NCBI RefSeq assembly: GCF_017352215.1
Contig: NZ_CP071444.1
Coordinates: 1,302,001 to 1,366,000 of the forward strand
Direction of reading: 5' to 3'
Origin: Alkalibacter rhizosphaerae
GTDB taxonomy: Bacteria > Bacillota > Clostridia > Eubacteriales > Alkalibacteraceae
Length of the DNA: 64,000 nt
The position numbers and the translations under genes are program-made. Below are positions 26,523-34,802 of this stretch, in pieces (positions within the stretch are counted from its first letter, which is position 1; every line of letters starts with the position of its first letter). Below the pieces are notes generated by a model. That model saw only the letters and a program-made list of their open reading frames with translations. It ran no database searches and was not told the origin of the DNA.

Positions 26523-28310
26523 CTACTCGTAGTTCTGGATGATCCGCTTCAGATAGACGCCAACGATGTCTGCGAAGCGGTCCACCTCTCGCGTGTAAAT
26601 GAAGTCCTTGCCGTATATGTACTTCTCTGCGTACAGGTCTTCCTCTTTTCCGGTAAAGACACCCAATACCAGGGCGCCATTTTTCCTGGCTTTCCGCACT
26701 TCCAGGGCCGTGTCCTTGATGGCCTTCATCCCCTTGTAGGAAGTCTCCCCCCGGATGGTGCTGGTCTTGGCGATCTTGATGTCGTTGGGTTTCCCGTCGC
26801 TAAGGATGATCAGGATCTTGTGTTCTTCCGGCCGTCGGAACAGGTCCCTGCATACGGCCCGTATGGCCAGGCCGTCCCGGTTGTTCCCTGTGGCGTAATA
26901 CTCGAAGATGTTTCGGTTGTCCGATTCCGGGCTGTCGTAATCCCGAAACCGCCGAAGGATGGTGTAATCCAGAAAGCTGGAAAAGCTCATGACCCGATTG
27001 GGGATCCCCGCCAGGGTCAGGGCTTGAGAGATGATGTATCCCTGGGCGGCCACGTTTCCCTGGCGGCTTCGCTGGGATCCGCTGCCGTCGAGAAAGATGT
27101 CCACCACGTATCCGCCTTTTTCGTTTTTCAGCACCTTGTTGAAGACCTTCAAGTCTGCCACCCGGCCTACTTTCCAAAGTTTGGAGGGCACGATCTCCCC
27201 ATAGCTGCTGGGGATGGTGCTTACTTCCGTTTCCATGGTCAAGGTGCGGATGATGGTCTCTTTCAGCTTCAACACGTTGCGCTTGTGGATCTGGCTGAAT
27301 TTGTTGAAATGATGAAGGTTGTTCTCCTTCTGTTTTTCCACATACTTGATTTGAAAGGAATTCTCCACACCGGCCCGGAGTACTCCGTCTGTAAAGTGGA
27401 CCCGGCAACCTTCGTGGGACTGGCGGCAGATCTTGGATTCCATGGCCTTTACCTCTTCCGGTTTGAGAAAGCTCTTGCCATGGTAATAGGAGATCTGGTC
27501 GTAGATCTTGCTGGCCATCTCCTCGTCGATGGAGATCACCCGGTTGTCCCGGGCCTCCTTTTCCGAGGGATTGGTTTCGCCCATGGATTCCACCACCAGG
27601 GTGGAAGAGATCCTCTCTACGGCATCGGAAATGACATCATCGTAGTATTCTTCCGCCATGAAATCCTTGTAGGCGTCTCCCCGATGGTCCATGTCGTTGG
27701 CATATTGCTCCAGATATTCCACGGTCTGTTCCTTGTCTTCGTATAGAAAATCCACGTTGTCCCGATTTCCTTCAAAGTGTTTCACATAAATGTCTTCCAC
27801 CTTTTGAAGGATCTCCACCGTATCCATGGTTTCATGGACCTCTTCGATCTCGTCCACGATCTGGACCACCATTCGATCCATCTGGACGCTCTTTCCCGTT
27901 TGTCGCAAAAACACCAGGTATTTCACCTTGTCCATGAGGGTCTTGTTCTTGGACAGAAGAAAATTCTCCAGAAGGTCCCGATACCCCGCTTCCCGGATCT
28001 CCACCATCCCCGGACGCTCCTGAACCAGTTTGGACTCCACGGCCACGTCGCAGCAGATCTGGGCAAGGTCGATGAGGACATCCCCATTGGCACCCCGATG
28101 GATCCGGTAATTCAGATAGCCTTTCACCAAATTCCACTGGATGTATTTTTTTCTGGCCCCGGATTTGGCCGCATAGTACAGGCCAAGATCGTGGGAAAGG
28201 TCTGCGTACTCCTCCAACCGTTCCAGATCTTCGCTGTAGTCTTCACTGACCGTCCACAAGATGTTTTTCAGTCGCGTGGACTTTTCATAATCGCTGTAGA
28301 TCCAATCCAT
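26523..28310 (-). CDS. VWA-domain protein of the MoxR-associated type (CoxE/NorD-like)
   Basis: The C-terminal 220 residues form a von Willebrand A domain with the metal site DxSxS as DIFLDGSGSQ, and a later LSDGKPND. In known systems such proteins pair with MoxR AAA ATPases to insert cofactors or remodel target proteins. The first 370 residues are helical, charged and not recognised. The ATG at 28310 after GAAGGTGG gives 595 residues. The MoxR gene lies 11 bases upstream, so the two surely act together; the target is unknown. nfo follows by 15 bases. Confidence 0.85.
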   Translation of the reverse strand: MDWIYSDYEKSTRLKNILWTVSEDYSEDLERLEEYADLSHDLGLYYAAKSGARKKYIQWNLVKGYLNYRIHRGANGDVLIDLAQICCDVAVESKLVQERPGMVEIREAGYRDLLENFLLSKNKTLMDKVKYLVFLRQTGKSVQMDRMVVQIVDEIEEVHETMDTVEILQKVEDIYVKHFEGNRDNVDFLYEDKEQTVEYLEQYANDMDHRGDAYKDFMAEEYYDDVISDAVERISSTLVVESMGETNPSEKEARDNRVISIDEEMASKIYDQISYYHGKSFLKPEEVKAMESKICRQSHEGCRVHFTDGVLRAGVENSFQIKYVEKQKENNLHHFNKFSQIHKRNVLKLKETIIRTLTMETEVSTIPSSYGEIVPSKLWKVGRVADLKVFNKVLKNEKGGYVVDIFLDGSGSQRSRQGNVAAQGYIISQALTLAGIPNRVMSFSSFLDYTILRRFRDYDSPESDNRNIFEYYATGNNRDGLAIRAVCRDLFRRPEEHKILIILSDGKPNDIKIAKTSTIRGETSYKGMKAIKDTALEVRKARKNGALVLGVFTGKEEDLYAEKYIYGKDFIYTREVDRFADIVGVYLKRIIQNYE

Positions 28311-28321
28311 GTTTCCACCTT

Positions 28322-29245
28322 CTATTTCCCGGGAAATACGTCTTCGCTGGTCCAAGATTCGGGGATCCTGGTTCGGATCACATCCCCCACGATCTCTTTC
28401 TCGTACTCGTCAAATGTCTTTCCCGTTACTCCCATGCCAACAGCCAGTTTGGGCTGAAGTCCCCGGCGAATGGTCTTGATGCAGGAGATCATCCCCCGCA
28501 GGTCCACTGCTTTTGTGGAGATCTCCCCGTTTTCCGATTTGATCTGCAGATCCAAAAACAACCCGGCGAACTGGCTCAGCTTGTCCACGTCCGCTTCCGG
28601 AAAATACCCTTCCAGTATCAGCATCAACTTGTTTTTTTCCACCTGGGGGATGTCCACCACCAAAAACCGGCTGACCAGGGCTTCGTTGAGCTCCTTGGTA
28701 CCGGCATACTCGTAGTTCATGGTACCGATGAACCGGGTGGCTTCGTGGAGCTTGATCTTTTCATAGCCGGGGATGTCGATCATCTTTCGATAATCCAAGG
28801 CGGAGTGAAGTACCACGATGGCATCGTTTTTGGCCATGTTGATCTCGTCGAATACGCCGAACCCTCCGTGGATGGCGCATTCGTATACCGCGCCTTTTCG
28901 CAGCTGCACCCGGTTGTCGATGAAGGTGTCCGTGCCGATGAGGCTGGCGCTGTCCGTGTTCACATGAAAGCTGACGTTCCACTGGGGTCTGCCGAACAGG
29001 GCGCAAATGTTGTCCGCCAGCAGGTTTTTCCCGGTGGCCTTGGGTCCGGAAAGCAGGATGTGCTCCCCTTCCAAAATGGCGGTGATGCACATTTCCCAGA
29101 TGTCCTTTCCAAAAAAGTATCCGGCAGGTTCAGGCACCCGCAGTGCCAGGTTCCCTTCCAAGGCATAGAATTCACGAAATCGGTCCACTTCTTCCAGCAA
29201 ACCTTCTTTAATTCCCTGATCCAATAAAAACTCGCGCAGATTCAT
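28322..29245 (-). CDS. MoxR-family AAA ATPase (CbbQ/NorQ-like)
   Basis: This 307-residue AAA ATPase has Walker A GPKATGKNLLADNI, Walker B GVFDEINMAKND, and sensor segment FIGTMNYEYAGTKEL with the second-region Arg in ALVSRFLVVDIP. MoxR proteins work as chaperone-like activators with VWA partners. It is the first gene of the minus-strand run leading to the VWA gene, nfo, addB and addA. An extended -10 promoter lies in front. Its substrate cannot be told. Confidence 0.88.
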   Translation of the reverse strand: MNLREFLLDQGIKEGLLEEVDRFREFYALEGNLALRVPEPAGYFFGKDIWEMCITAILEGEHILLSGPKATGKNLLADNICALFGRPQWNVSFHVNTDSASLIGTDTFIDNRVQLRKGAVYECAIHGGFGVFDEINMAKNDAIVVLHSALDYRKMIDIPGYEKIKLHEATRFIGTMNYEYAGTKELNEALVSRFLVVDIPQVEKNKLMLILEGYFPEADVDKLSQFAGLFLDLQIKSENGEISTKAVDLRGMISCIKTIRRGLQPKLAVGMGVTGKTFDEYEKEIVGDVIRTRIPESWTSEDVFPGK

Positions 29246-29280
29246 AAGAAATCATCCTTTATCTTTCAGTTTATTTTCTC

Positions 29281-29286
29281 ATTATA
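29281..29286 (-). promoter_or_regulatory. extended -10 promoter of the MoxR-VWA-nfo-addBA run
   Basis: TATAAT preceded by TGA (TGATATAAT on the minus strand) about 35 bases before the MoxR start. The -35 region is weak. It is divergent from the TetR promoter 60 bases away. Confidence 0.55.
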
Positions 29287-29346
29287 TCACAAAGCACCCT
29301 TGTTTCACGGTACTGCAGATACAAAACCCCGTATTTCACAGGAGTG

Positions 29347-29375
29347 TTGACAGCCCTAATTTAAACCAGTAAAAT
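29347..29375 (+). promoter_or_regulatory. promoter of the TetR gene
   Basis: TTGACA (29347-29352) and TAAAAT (29370-29375) with 17 bases between. The transcript would start near 29382. Confidence 0.75.
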
Positions 29376-29414
29376 AGAGATTATGAAATAAGCATTATGG
29401 AAGGATCTGGTTAC

Positions 29415-30068
29415 GTGGGCACCAATAAAAAAGGGGAACAGACAAAAGAATACATTTTCGGCATCGCCAAGCAATTGTTTTACGACATCGGATATAAAAA
29501 AACCACCTTGTCCAAAATATCGGAGACGGCCCAAGTGCCCATCGGATTGATCCCATATCATTTTACCAACAAGGACAACATCGTCACTTTGATCTACAGC
29601 GAATACATGGATACGATCCGACAACGCCTCTCCGCCTATGAACATCTGGCCATGGACAACGCCATTTTGTATCACGGGGTCCTGTCCAGGATCTACTACC
29701 ACATCATTTTATCCGACGACCACAACAAGCGTTTTTACCACGATGTGCTGATGAAAAAATCTCATTACAAGATCTTGAACAGCCTGATCCGGGAAGTATA
29801 TAAAGATTATATCTCCGATTTTGACATCCACATCGATAAAGACGATTTTGACGACGTGGTCCTGGCCGATTTCGGCGCCAGGAGGGAATTTATACTGCAC
29901 CACCTGGAAAGCGGCCAACCCCTGGACATCCAGAAGATGGTCACCTTCGCCAACGGCATCGTGCCCAGACTCATGAAAATGGATTCCGCCCTGATAGACG
30001 AGATCCTGGAGACCTCTTTGGAGCTCTTCTACAAGGTGGATTTTGACGATATACGATTTTTGGTCTGA
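29415..30068 (+). CDS. TetR/AcrR-family regulator
   Basis: The N-terminal helix-turn-helix reads TTLSKISETAQVPIGLIPYHFTNKDNIVTLIY, typical for TetR, and the remaining residues form an unrecognised ligand domain. The GTG at 29415 is preferred because AAGGA lies nine bases upstream; an ATG at 29397 is possible but lies only 15 bases from the likely transcript start and lacks a ribosome site. It is divergent from the MoxR operon, which makes that operon a candidate target. A shared terminator with metQ follows. Confidence 0.83.
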   Translation: MGTNKKGEQTKEYIFGIAKQLFYDIGYKKTTLSKISETAQVPIGLIPYHFTNKDNIVTLIYSEYMDTIRQRLSAYEHLAMDNAILYHGVLSRIYYHIILSDDHNKRFYHDVLMKKSHYKILNSLIREVYKDYISDFDIHIDKDDFDDVVLADFGARREFILHHLESGQPLDIQKMVTFANGIVPRLMKMDSALIDEILETSLELFYKVDFDDIRFLV

Positions 30069-30089
30069 CCACAAACAAAGGCAATGAAA

Positions 30090-30122
30090 AAGAGAGCGCA
30101 AATGCGCTCTCCATTTTTTTGT
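30090..30122. terminator. bidirectional terminator between tetR and metQ
   Basis: GAGAGCGC and GCGCTCTC form an 8-bp stem with an AAAT loop. T-rich tracts lie on both sides, so it can end both the TetR and the metQ transcripts. Confidence 0.85.
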
Positions 30123-30124
30123 TT

Positions 30125-30964
30125 TTAGAACATGGGAACGACGGCTCCGCCGTACTTGTCCTCCAGGAATTCCCGAACTGCCTCCGACTGAAGGATGTTC
30201 TTCAATACATCGAACATCTCCCGGTCGTCTCCTGTACGGGTGACGATGACGTTGGCAAAAGTCTGTGCTGCCAGGGAGTCCTTGTCTTCCGACGCCAATG
30301 CGTCCTCTCCGGCGCTGAGGCCGGCTTCAATGGCGTAGTTTCCGTTGATGACACCAAAGTTCACATCCGGCAACGCTCTTGGGATCTGTGCTGCCTCCAG
30401 CTCCACGATCTCCAGATTTTTCGGGTTGCTGGTAATGTCCCGAATGGTGGCTTGCAGGCCTGCATTGGCATCCACTTCGATCAATCCCGCCGACTGGAGC
30501 AGCAAGAGGGCTCTCGCTTCGTTGGTGGTGTCGTTGGGCACGGCGATCTTGTCCCCGTCCTGGATCTCTTCCAGGGTGGCTGTCTGTCCCGGATACAGGC
30601 CCAAGGGCTCAAAGTGGACCGGAATGATGGCGCTCAGGTCCGTGTCGTTTTTCTCATTGAAATCTTCCAGGTACGGAACGTGCTGGAAAAAGTTCGCATC
30701 CAGTTCTTCGTTCTCCAGGGCCATGTTGGGAAGCACATAGTCCGTAAATTCCTGGATCTCCAGCTCGATCCCTTCTTCCGCCAACAATGGTTTGACGAAC
30801 TCCAGGATCTCATAGTGGGGGACCGGTGTTGCGCCGATCTTCATGGGCACCATGTCTCCACCGGCGTCGTTCCCGTCTCCATTTCCATTGTCGCTGCCGC
30901 AGCCGGCAAAGGCCAGGCTGATCAACAGCACTACTGCCAATAACAATACTCCTTTTTTCTTCAT
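30125..30964 (-). CDS. metQ: NlpA/MetQ-family substrate-binding lipoprotein
   Basis: This is the binding protein of a methionine-type ABC importer. A signal peptide (MKKKGVLLLAVVLLISLAFAGCG) has the lipobox LAFAGC, so Cys21 would be lipidated and the protein held on the outer face of the membrane. The mature part has family segments MKIGATPVPHYEILEFV, ALYPG-like LGLYPGQTATLEEI and IAVPNDTTNEARALLLLQ. It is the last gene of rrf2-rrf2-metN-metI-metQ. The substrate may be methionine or another sulfur compound. Confidence 0.92.
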   Translation of the reverse strand: MKKKGVLLLAVVLLISLAFAGCGSDNGNGDGNDAGGDMVPMKIGATPVPHYEILEFVKPLLAEEGIELEIQEFTDYVLPNMALENEELDANFFQHVPYLEDFNEKNDTDLSAIIPVHFEPLGLYPGQTATLEEIQDGDKIAVPNDTTNEARALLLLQSAGLIEVDANAGLQATIRDITSNPKNLEIVELEAAQIPRALPDVNFGVINGNYAIEAGLSAGEDALASEDKDSLAAQTFANVIVTRTGDDREMFDVLKNILQSEAVREFLEDKYGGAVVPMF

Positions 30965-31001
30965 TCCCTTTTCTCCTTTTCCCCGGACCCCTTGGAGTCC
31001 T

Positions 31002-31664
31002 TTAATTTAATCGATTGATCCGTTTGGACAATCGGTTCCCAATGCCTTGGATCACTTGCACGATGATGATGAGAAGCAAGATGGTGACGACCATCAAGTC
31101 CGATTCATAGCGATAATATCCATACCGGATGGCGATGTCTCCCAGACCGCCGCCGCCGATAACGCCGGCCATGGCGGAATACCCCACCAGGGTGATGGTG
31201 GTCAGAGATGCTCCTAAAATCAGGGATGGCAAACTCTCCGGGATCATGACCTTGTAGATGATCTCAAATTTGGAACACCCCATGGAGGTGGCCGCTTCGA
31301 TGATCCCCTTGTTCAGTTCCTTCATGGATCCCTCCACCAGTCGCGCAACAAAAGGTGTTGCTCCAATGACCAGGGGGACGATGGATGCGTTCACCCCGAT
31401 GGCCGTCCCCATGATGGCCCTGGTAAAAGGGATCAATGCGATCATGAGGATCAAGAACGGTACGGATCGGGTCACATTCACCACCGTGCCCAGGGCCCGG
31501 TTAAAGTGGCTGGCCGGCAGGATGTGGTTGTCCTCCGTCACCACCAGGGCGATCCCCAGGGGAAGGCCGAAGATATAAGCGATCAGTGTGGCGGCAAAGA
31601 CCATGTACAGGGTATCCAGGGTCCCTTTCGCCAGTATGTCTCCAAATTCTGCGATGACGTCCAT
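31002..31664 (-). CDS. metI: ABC transporter permease, MetI type
   Basis: MetI forms the membrane channel of the methionine-type importer. The 220-residue protein has five predicted membrane helices and the ATPase-coupling loop EAATSMGCSKFEIIYKVMIPESLPS. The start at 31664 follows GGGGAGGTG and overlaps the region of the metN stop. The neighbours metN and metQ complete the transporter. Confidence 0.93.
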   Translation of the reverse strand: MDVIAEFGDILAKGTLDTLYMVFAATLIAYIFGLPLGIALVVTEDNHILPASHFNRALGTVVNVTRSVPFLILMIALIPFTRAIMGTAIGVNASIVPLVIGATPFVARLVEGSMKELNKGIIEAATSMGCSKFEIIYKVMIPESLPSLILGASLTTITLVGYSAMAGVIGGGGLGDIAIRYGYYRYESDLMVVTILLLIIIVQVIQGIGNRLSKRINRLN

Positions 31665-31665
31665 G

Positions 31666-32373
31666 TCACACCTCCCCAAAATGATGGATGATGTCCTTGG
31701 TCCATCCATCCTTTACGATCTTGGCGCTTTCTATGACCGCCACTTTATTGCAAATGGTTTCCACCACTTTCATCTCATGGGTGATGATGATGATGGTGAC
31801 CCCCAGTTTTTCGTTGATGTCCTTGAGCAGCTTTAGTATGGACAAGGTGGTCACCGGGTCCAGAGCCGAAGTGGCTTCATCGCAAAGAAGGACCTTTGGA
31901 TGGTTTGCCAACGCTCGGGCAATGGCCACCCGTTGCTTTTGACCGCCGCTGAGTTGGGCCGGATAGCTGTTGGCCTTGTCCTGCAGACCTACCAGTTCCA
32001 GTAGTTCCGCCACCCGATTTTCGGCATCTTTTTTGTTCACTTTGGCGATCTCCAGAGGAAATCGGATGTTGTCCGTAACGCTTCGCTGCATGAGCAGGTT
32101 GAAATCCTGAAAGATCATGCCCAGGGATTGTCTGGTCTTTCGAAGCTGGTCTTCTCCCATGGCGGTGATCTCTTCCCCGTCGATGTATACCTTGCCTTCC
32201 GTGGGGCGTTCCAGCAGGTTGATGCAGCGGACCAGGGTGCTTTTCCCCGCTCCGCTGAGTCCGATGACGCCGTAGATGTCTCCTTTATCCACGTTCAAGC
32301 TGACGTTTTCCAAGGCCAGAAAGTCTCCTGCCTGGTTGGAATATATCTTTGTGATGTTCTCGATTTTGATCAT
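31666..32373 (-). CDS. metN: ABC transporter ATP-binding protein, MetN type without the C-terminal NIL domain
   Basis: This is the ATPase of the importer, with Walker [10 protein letters not shown], signature [15 protein letters not shown] and Walker [14 protein letters not shown]. At 235 residues it is about 100 shorter than typical MetN, which carry a NIL domain that binds methionine and shuts the transporter. The gene ends directly before metI with no sign of a frameshift, so the short form seems genuine. It follows the second rrf2 gene by 31 bases. Lack of the sensor domain may point to a different ligand or control at the transcription level. Confidence 0.9.
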   Translation of the reverse strand: MIKIENITKIYSNQAGDFLALENVSLNVDKGDIYGVIGLSGAGKSTLVRCINLLERPTEGKVYIDGEEITAMGEDQLRKTRQSLGMIFQDFNLLMQRSVTDNIRFPLEIAKVNKKDAENRVAELLELVGLQDKANSYPAQLSGGQKQRVAIARALANHPKVLLCDEATSALDPVTTLSILKLLKDINEKLGVTIIIITHEMKVVETICNKVAVIESAKIVKDGWTKDIIHHFGEV

Positions 32374-32404
32374 TCGTTAGTTCCCTTTCCAGTGCCGCTC
32401 CCCT

Positions 32405-32854
32405 TCAAATATAGTACATGGGAGCGTGGAGACCCAATTTCTTCTTGTAGTCTTCCACCATTTCTTCCAGTGTGATGCCATCCACCAGGTCCCGTATGTT
32501 GGCATCGATCCGCCGCCATACCATGTCGTTGATGCAGGTCGTCAATTTGCTATGTTCCGCTCCTACATCTTCGTTGCCGTAGTCGATGATGGAGACGTCC
32601 CCCTCCAGGACCCGCAGAATGTCGCCGGCGGTCACATCTTTGGGATCCACAGCCAGCAGATACCCGCCCTGGGCCCCCTTGACGCTTTGGACCATGTTGT
32701 TTTTGCGAAGAGCGGAAAACACTTGCTCCAGATAGATTTCAGAAACGTTCTGCCGCTGGGCGATCTGCCCCAGTGCCTGATGTCCGTTGCTGCTGTATAT
32801 GGCCAGATCGATCATGGCTCGAAGGCCGTACCGACCCTTGGTCGAAATCTTCAC
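32405..32854 (-). CDS. Rrf2-family regulator without Cys cluster (CymR-like)
   Basis: The 149-residue protein has the Rrf2 winged helix: MKISTKGRYGLRAMIDLAIYS, QNVSEIYLEQVFSALRKNNMV and VKGAQGGYLLA. In place of the usual iron-sulfur cysteines it has IDYGNEDVGAEHSKLTTC, with a single Cys. That resembles CymR, which controls cysteine and methionine supply in Bacillus and Staphylococcus through partner CysK. It lies 23 bases after the other rrf2 gene and 31 before metN. Confidence 0.88.
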   Translation of the reverse strand: MKISTKGRYGLRAMIDLAIYSSNGHQALGQIAQRQNVSEIYLEQVFSALRKNNMVQSVKGAQGGYLLAVDPKDVTAGDILRVLEGDVSIIDYGNEDVGAEHSKLTTCINDMVWRRIDANIRDLVDGITLEEMVEDYKKKLGLHAPMYYI

Positions 32855-32877
32855 CCTGTTCCCTCCTTCGCAATTTA

Positions 32878-33321
32878 TTAAATATAATACTCCAATTCCA
32901 CGTCGGTCATGGACCCTTCATAGCAAACAAGCAGATCCTGCAGGGTGATCTGGTCCATCACCCGGTTGATCTCCATGCCCACTTTGCCCCAAACCTGCAT
33001 GGTGGGACATACTTCCTTATTGGGACATTTGCCGTCGTCTTCCAGACAGTGGACCGGCAACAAAGACCCTTCCACTGGGCGTACGATGTCGCCAACAGTG
33101 AAGTCTTCGGGATTTTTGGCAAGGCGGTACCCGCCCTGGGCCCCCCGAACGCTTACCACCACGCCGGCTTTTCGAAGCTGTACAAACAGCTGCTCCAGGT
33201 AATTTTTCGATTTGCCCAACCGTTGGGCCACATTTTTTAAACTTTCCAATTCTTCCTTGCTGTTGTGAGCCAGATCCACCACTGCTTCCAGCGCATATCG
33301 GCCCTTCGTAGAAATCTTCAT
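32878..33321 (-). CDS. Rrf2-family regulator with three Cys, iron-sulfur type
   Basis: The 147-residue protein has the Rrf2 winged helix (MKISTKGRYALEAVVDLAH, GKSKNYLEQLFVQLRKAGVV, VRGAQGGYRLA). It also has a Cys set C-LEDDGK-C-PNKEV-C, close to the spacing of iron-sulfur Rrf2 proteins such as IscR. So it may sense iron-sulfur or redox state, unlike the Cys-free neighbour. It is the first gene of the rrf2-rrf2-metNIQ unit, behind promoter TTGAAT-17-TAATAT. Confidence 0.88.
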   Translation of the reverse strand: MKISTKGRYALEAVVDLAHNSKEELESLKNVAQRLGKSKNYLEQLFVQLRKAGVVVSVRGAQGGYRLAKNPEDFTVGDIVRPVEGSLLPVHCLEDDGKCPNKEVCPTMQVWGKVGMEINRVMDQITLQDLLVCYEGSMTDVELEYYI

Positions 33322-33333
33322 AATTACCTCCAG

Positions 33334-33374
33334 ATATACTACTATATATTACCACTTCGTTTTCATCGATTCAA
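33334..33374 (-). promoter_or_regulatory. promoter of rrf2-rrf2-metNIQ with a small palindrome
   Basis: On the minus strand TTGAAT (33369-33374) and TAATAT (33346-33351) with 17 bases between. Downstream, ATATA-GTAG-TATAT (33334-33347) forms a small inverted repeat at the expected transcript start, a plausible self-control site for an Rrf2 protein. Confidence 0.6.
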
Positions 33375-33380
33375 CCGGAT

Positions 33381-33411
33381 TAAAAAAAAAGCCGCCCAAC
33401 AGGCGACTTTT
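33381..33411 (-). terminator. terminator after the UroD/small-protein pair
   Basis: On the minus strand GTCGCC-TGTT-GGGCGGC forms a stem followed by nine T. It lies just after the stop of the 54-residue protein and just before the rrf2 promoter. Confidence 0.8.
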
Positions 33412-33416
33412 CCGGT

Positions 33417-33581
33417 TCAATTGCTTAAAGTGGTCAACGTGAAGTACAAGATCATGTCTTCCACCAGTTGCATGGTCTCGTCCACGTCTTCTCTGGCTTC
33501 TTCCGGGATGTCGTACTTGGCCAGGGTATCGTCCAGATCCGTGTAGTATTCGCTTTTGATTTTGATTTTCTTCGTATCCAT
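33417..33581 (-). CDS. small protein of unknown function, 54 residues
   Basis: This short gene begins at an ATG seven bases after AGGAGG and encodes MDTKKIKIKSEYYTDLDDTL to ILYFTLTTLSN. It is acidic in the middle (PEEAREDVDETMQLVED) and probably helical; I recognise no motif. It lies nine bases after the UroD-family gene and before the terminator, so is co-transcribed with it. The strong ribosome site and the terminator make it a likely real protein. It may assist the UroD-family enzyme; this is inference. Confidence 0.75.
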   Translation of the reverse strand: MDTKKIKIKSEYYTDLDDTLAKYDIPEEAREDVDETMQLVEDMILYFTLTTLSN

Positions 33582-33590
33582 GAGAACCTC

Positions 33591-34754
33591 CTAGTACTTT
33601 CCGTAGTTGTGGACCGTATCCAACAGGGGTTGGAAATTGTCCCAATTGATCTGTGCGGCCCGCAGGATGGACTTGTCGAAGTTGAAGGTATAGCCTCCAT
33701 CCACCGCCAGGATGTCCATATATTCCTTGGCCTTGTCGCACACTTCTTCTTTCGTTCCTTTTTTCAGCAGGTTCACCGGGAACAATCCGGAGATGATATG
33801 CCGGTCCCCCACTTTTTCCTTGATCACTTTGGGGTCGCCGTATTCAAACTGCAGCTCGCATCCCGGCGGCAGCTCGTTGAGGTAATCCAGGATGTGCATC
33901 CAGTTTTCTTCGCAGAAAATGTTCACGCCGAATCCGGCATTGTAAACGCCCCATACCGTTTCTTTAAAGGTGGGCCACCAGAACTTGGCAAAATCCTTTT
34001 CCCTCATATAGGTGGGCATGTGGAGGGCGAAGAAGATTCGGTTGGTCCGGTTTGGATTTTCGATGTTTCGCGGCGTTCCTCCCTTGATCATGAGGGGGGT
34101 GATCAGTTCCACTGCCTCCAGCACCTGCTGGGGCTTTCGCCGGATGTCGATAAGGGATCCGGTGAAGGATCGCAGGTAATCTGCAAAATAATCGAAAGGA
34201 GCCCGGCAGATCCCGGAAAGGCCCGGCAATCTGGATTTCTGGTGTTTTTCGATCAGTCCGATGTTTCCCCGGACCAGCTTGCCGTTGATCTCGTCGGAGG
34301 CTTTGATGGTCTTTGCCATGGCAAAGGCCGCTTTCATGGGTGGAGCGTCGAATTCCGTAAACACCCTGGGAATGACCGTCTCCCATATGAATTTCAGGGG
34401 ATCCGCCAAGAGCTGGTCATACTCGTCCTCTTCCATGCCGTGGACATTGGGGTGCTGGATGAACCCATCCGCTCCCATGACATTGGTCCTGCTTCCCGTA
34501 AATTTGCCCAACCAAGGCGTACCGGGCCAGGTCCCGATCAGGTTGTCCGTATCGTAGGTCCCGTTGAGTTGATCCGTTGCATCCAGTACTTTTGTCACCC
34601 CGTACTGGGCTGTTCGCAGGTCGTAGCCTGCCAATTCCAATGCAGCACAGGCATTGACTCCCAGCTTTTCCGGCACCCGGTCCGGCTTTTGACCGGTATA
34701 GATGTCCGTAAAAAGCTTGGTTTTGTATTCGCTGGTCTTTACATCCATTGTCAT
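33591..34754 (-). CDS. uroporphyrinogen decarboxylase-family protein (corrinoid methyltransferase type)
   Basis: The 387-residue protein has the UroD TIM-barrel character (KPDRVPEKLGVNACAALELAG, WPTFKETVWGVYNAGFGVNIFCEENW, PPGCELQFEYGDPKVIKEKVGDRHIISGLFP). No haem genes lie nearby, so it is more likely a methyltransferase of the kind that works with corrinoid proteins than a haem enzyme; no corrinoid protein is in the window. The start ATG follows AGGGG. It has its own promoter with a palindrome, and a 54-residue companion downstream. Confidence 0.78.
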   Translation of the reverse strand: MTMDVKTSEYKTKLFTDIYTGQKPDRVPEKLGVNACAALELAGYDLRTAQYGVTKVLDATDQLNGTYDTDNLIGTWPGTPWLGKFTGSRTNVMGADGFIQHPNVHGMEEDEYDQLLADPLKFIWETVIPRVFTEFDAPPMKAAFAMAKTIKASDEINGKLVRGNIGLIEKHQKSRLPGLSGICRAPFDYFADYLRSFTGSLIDIRRKPQQVLEAVELITPLMIKGGTPRNIENPNRTNRIFFALHMPTYMREKDFAKFWWPTFKETVWGVYNAGFGVNIFCEENWMHILDYLNELPPGCELQFEYGDPKVIKEKVGDRHIISGLFPVNLLKKGTKEEVCDKAKEYMDILAVDGGYTFNFDKSILRAAQINWDNFQPLLDTVHNYGKY

Positions 34755-34787
34755 CTTGTATCCCCTTTCAAAATTGATTCCATTTTA

Positions 34788-34799
34788 ACTTGTACAAGT
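34788..34799. promoter_or_regulatory. perfect 12-bp palindrome at the UroD-family promoter
   Basis: ACTTGTACAAGT reads the same on both strands and lies right after the -10 box, over the expected transcript start. The position suits a repressor site. No regulator gene lies next to it. Confidence 0.6.
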
Positions 34800-34802
34800 A
34801 AG

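Noticed and set aside
25758-27746. An open frame of 662 codons across nfo and the VWA gene on the plus strand
   Set aside because: It spans two real genes on the other strand, resembles no protein and has no start signal. Similar long antisense frames occur all over the window (for example 41129-43081 and 21095-22627).
32374-32404. SAM or other riboswitch before metN
   Set aside because: Only 31 bases separate it from the rrf2 gene, and the main promoter region upstream has no room for one.
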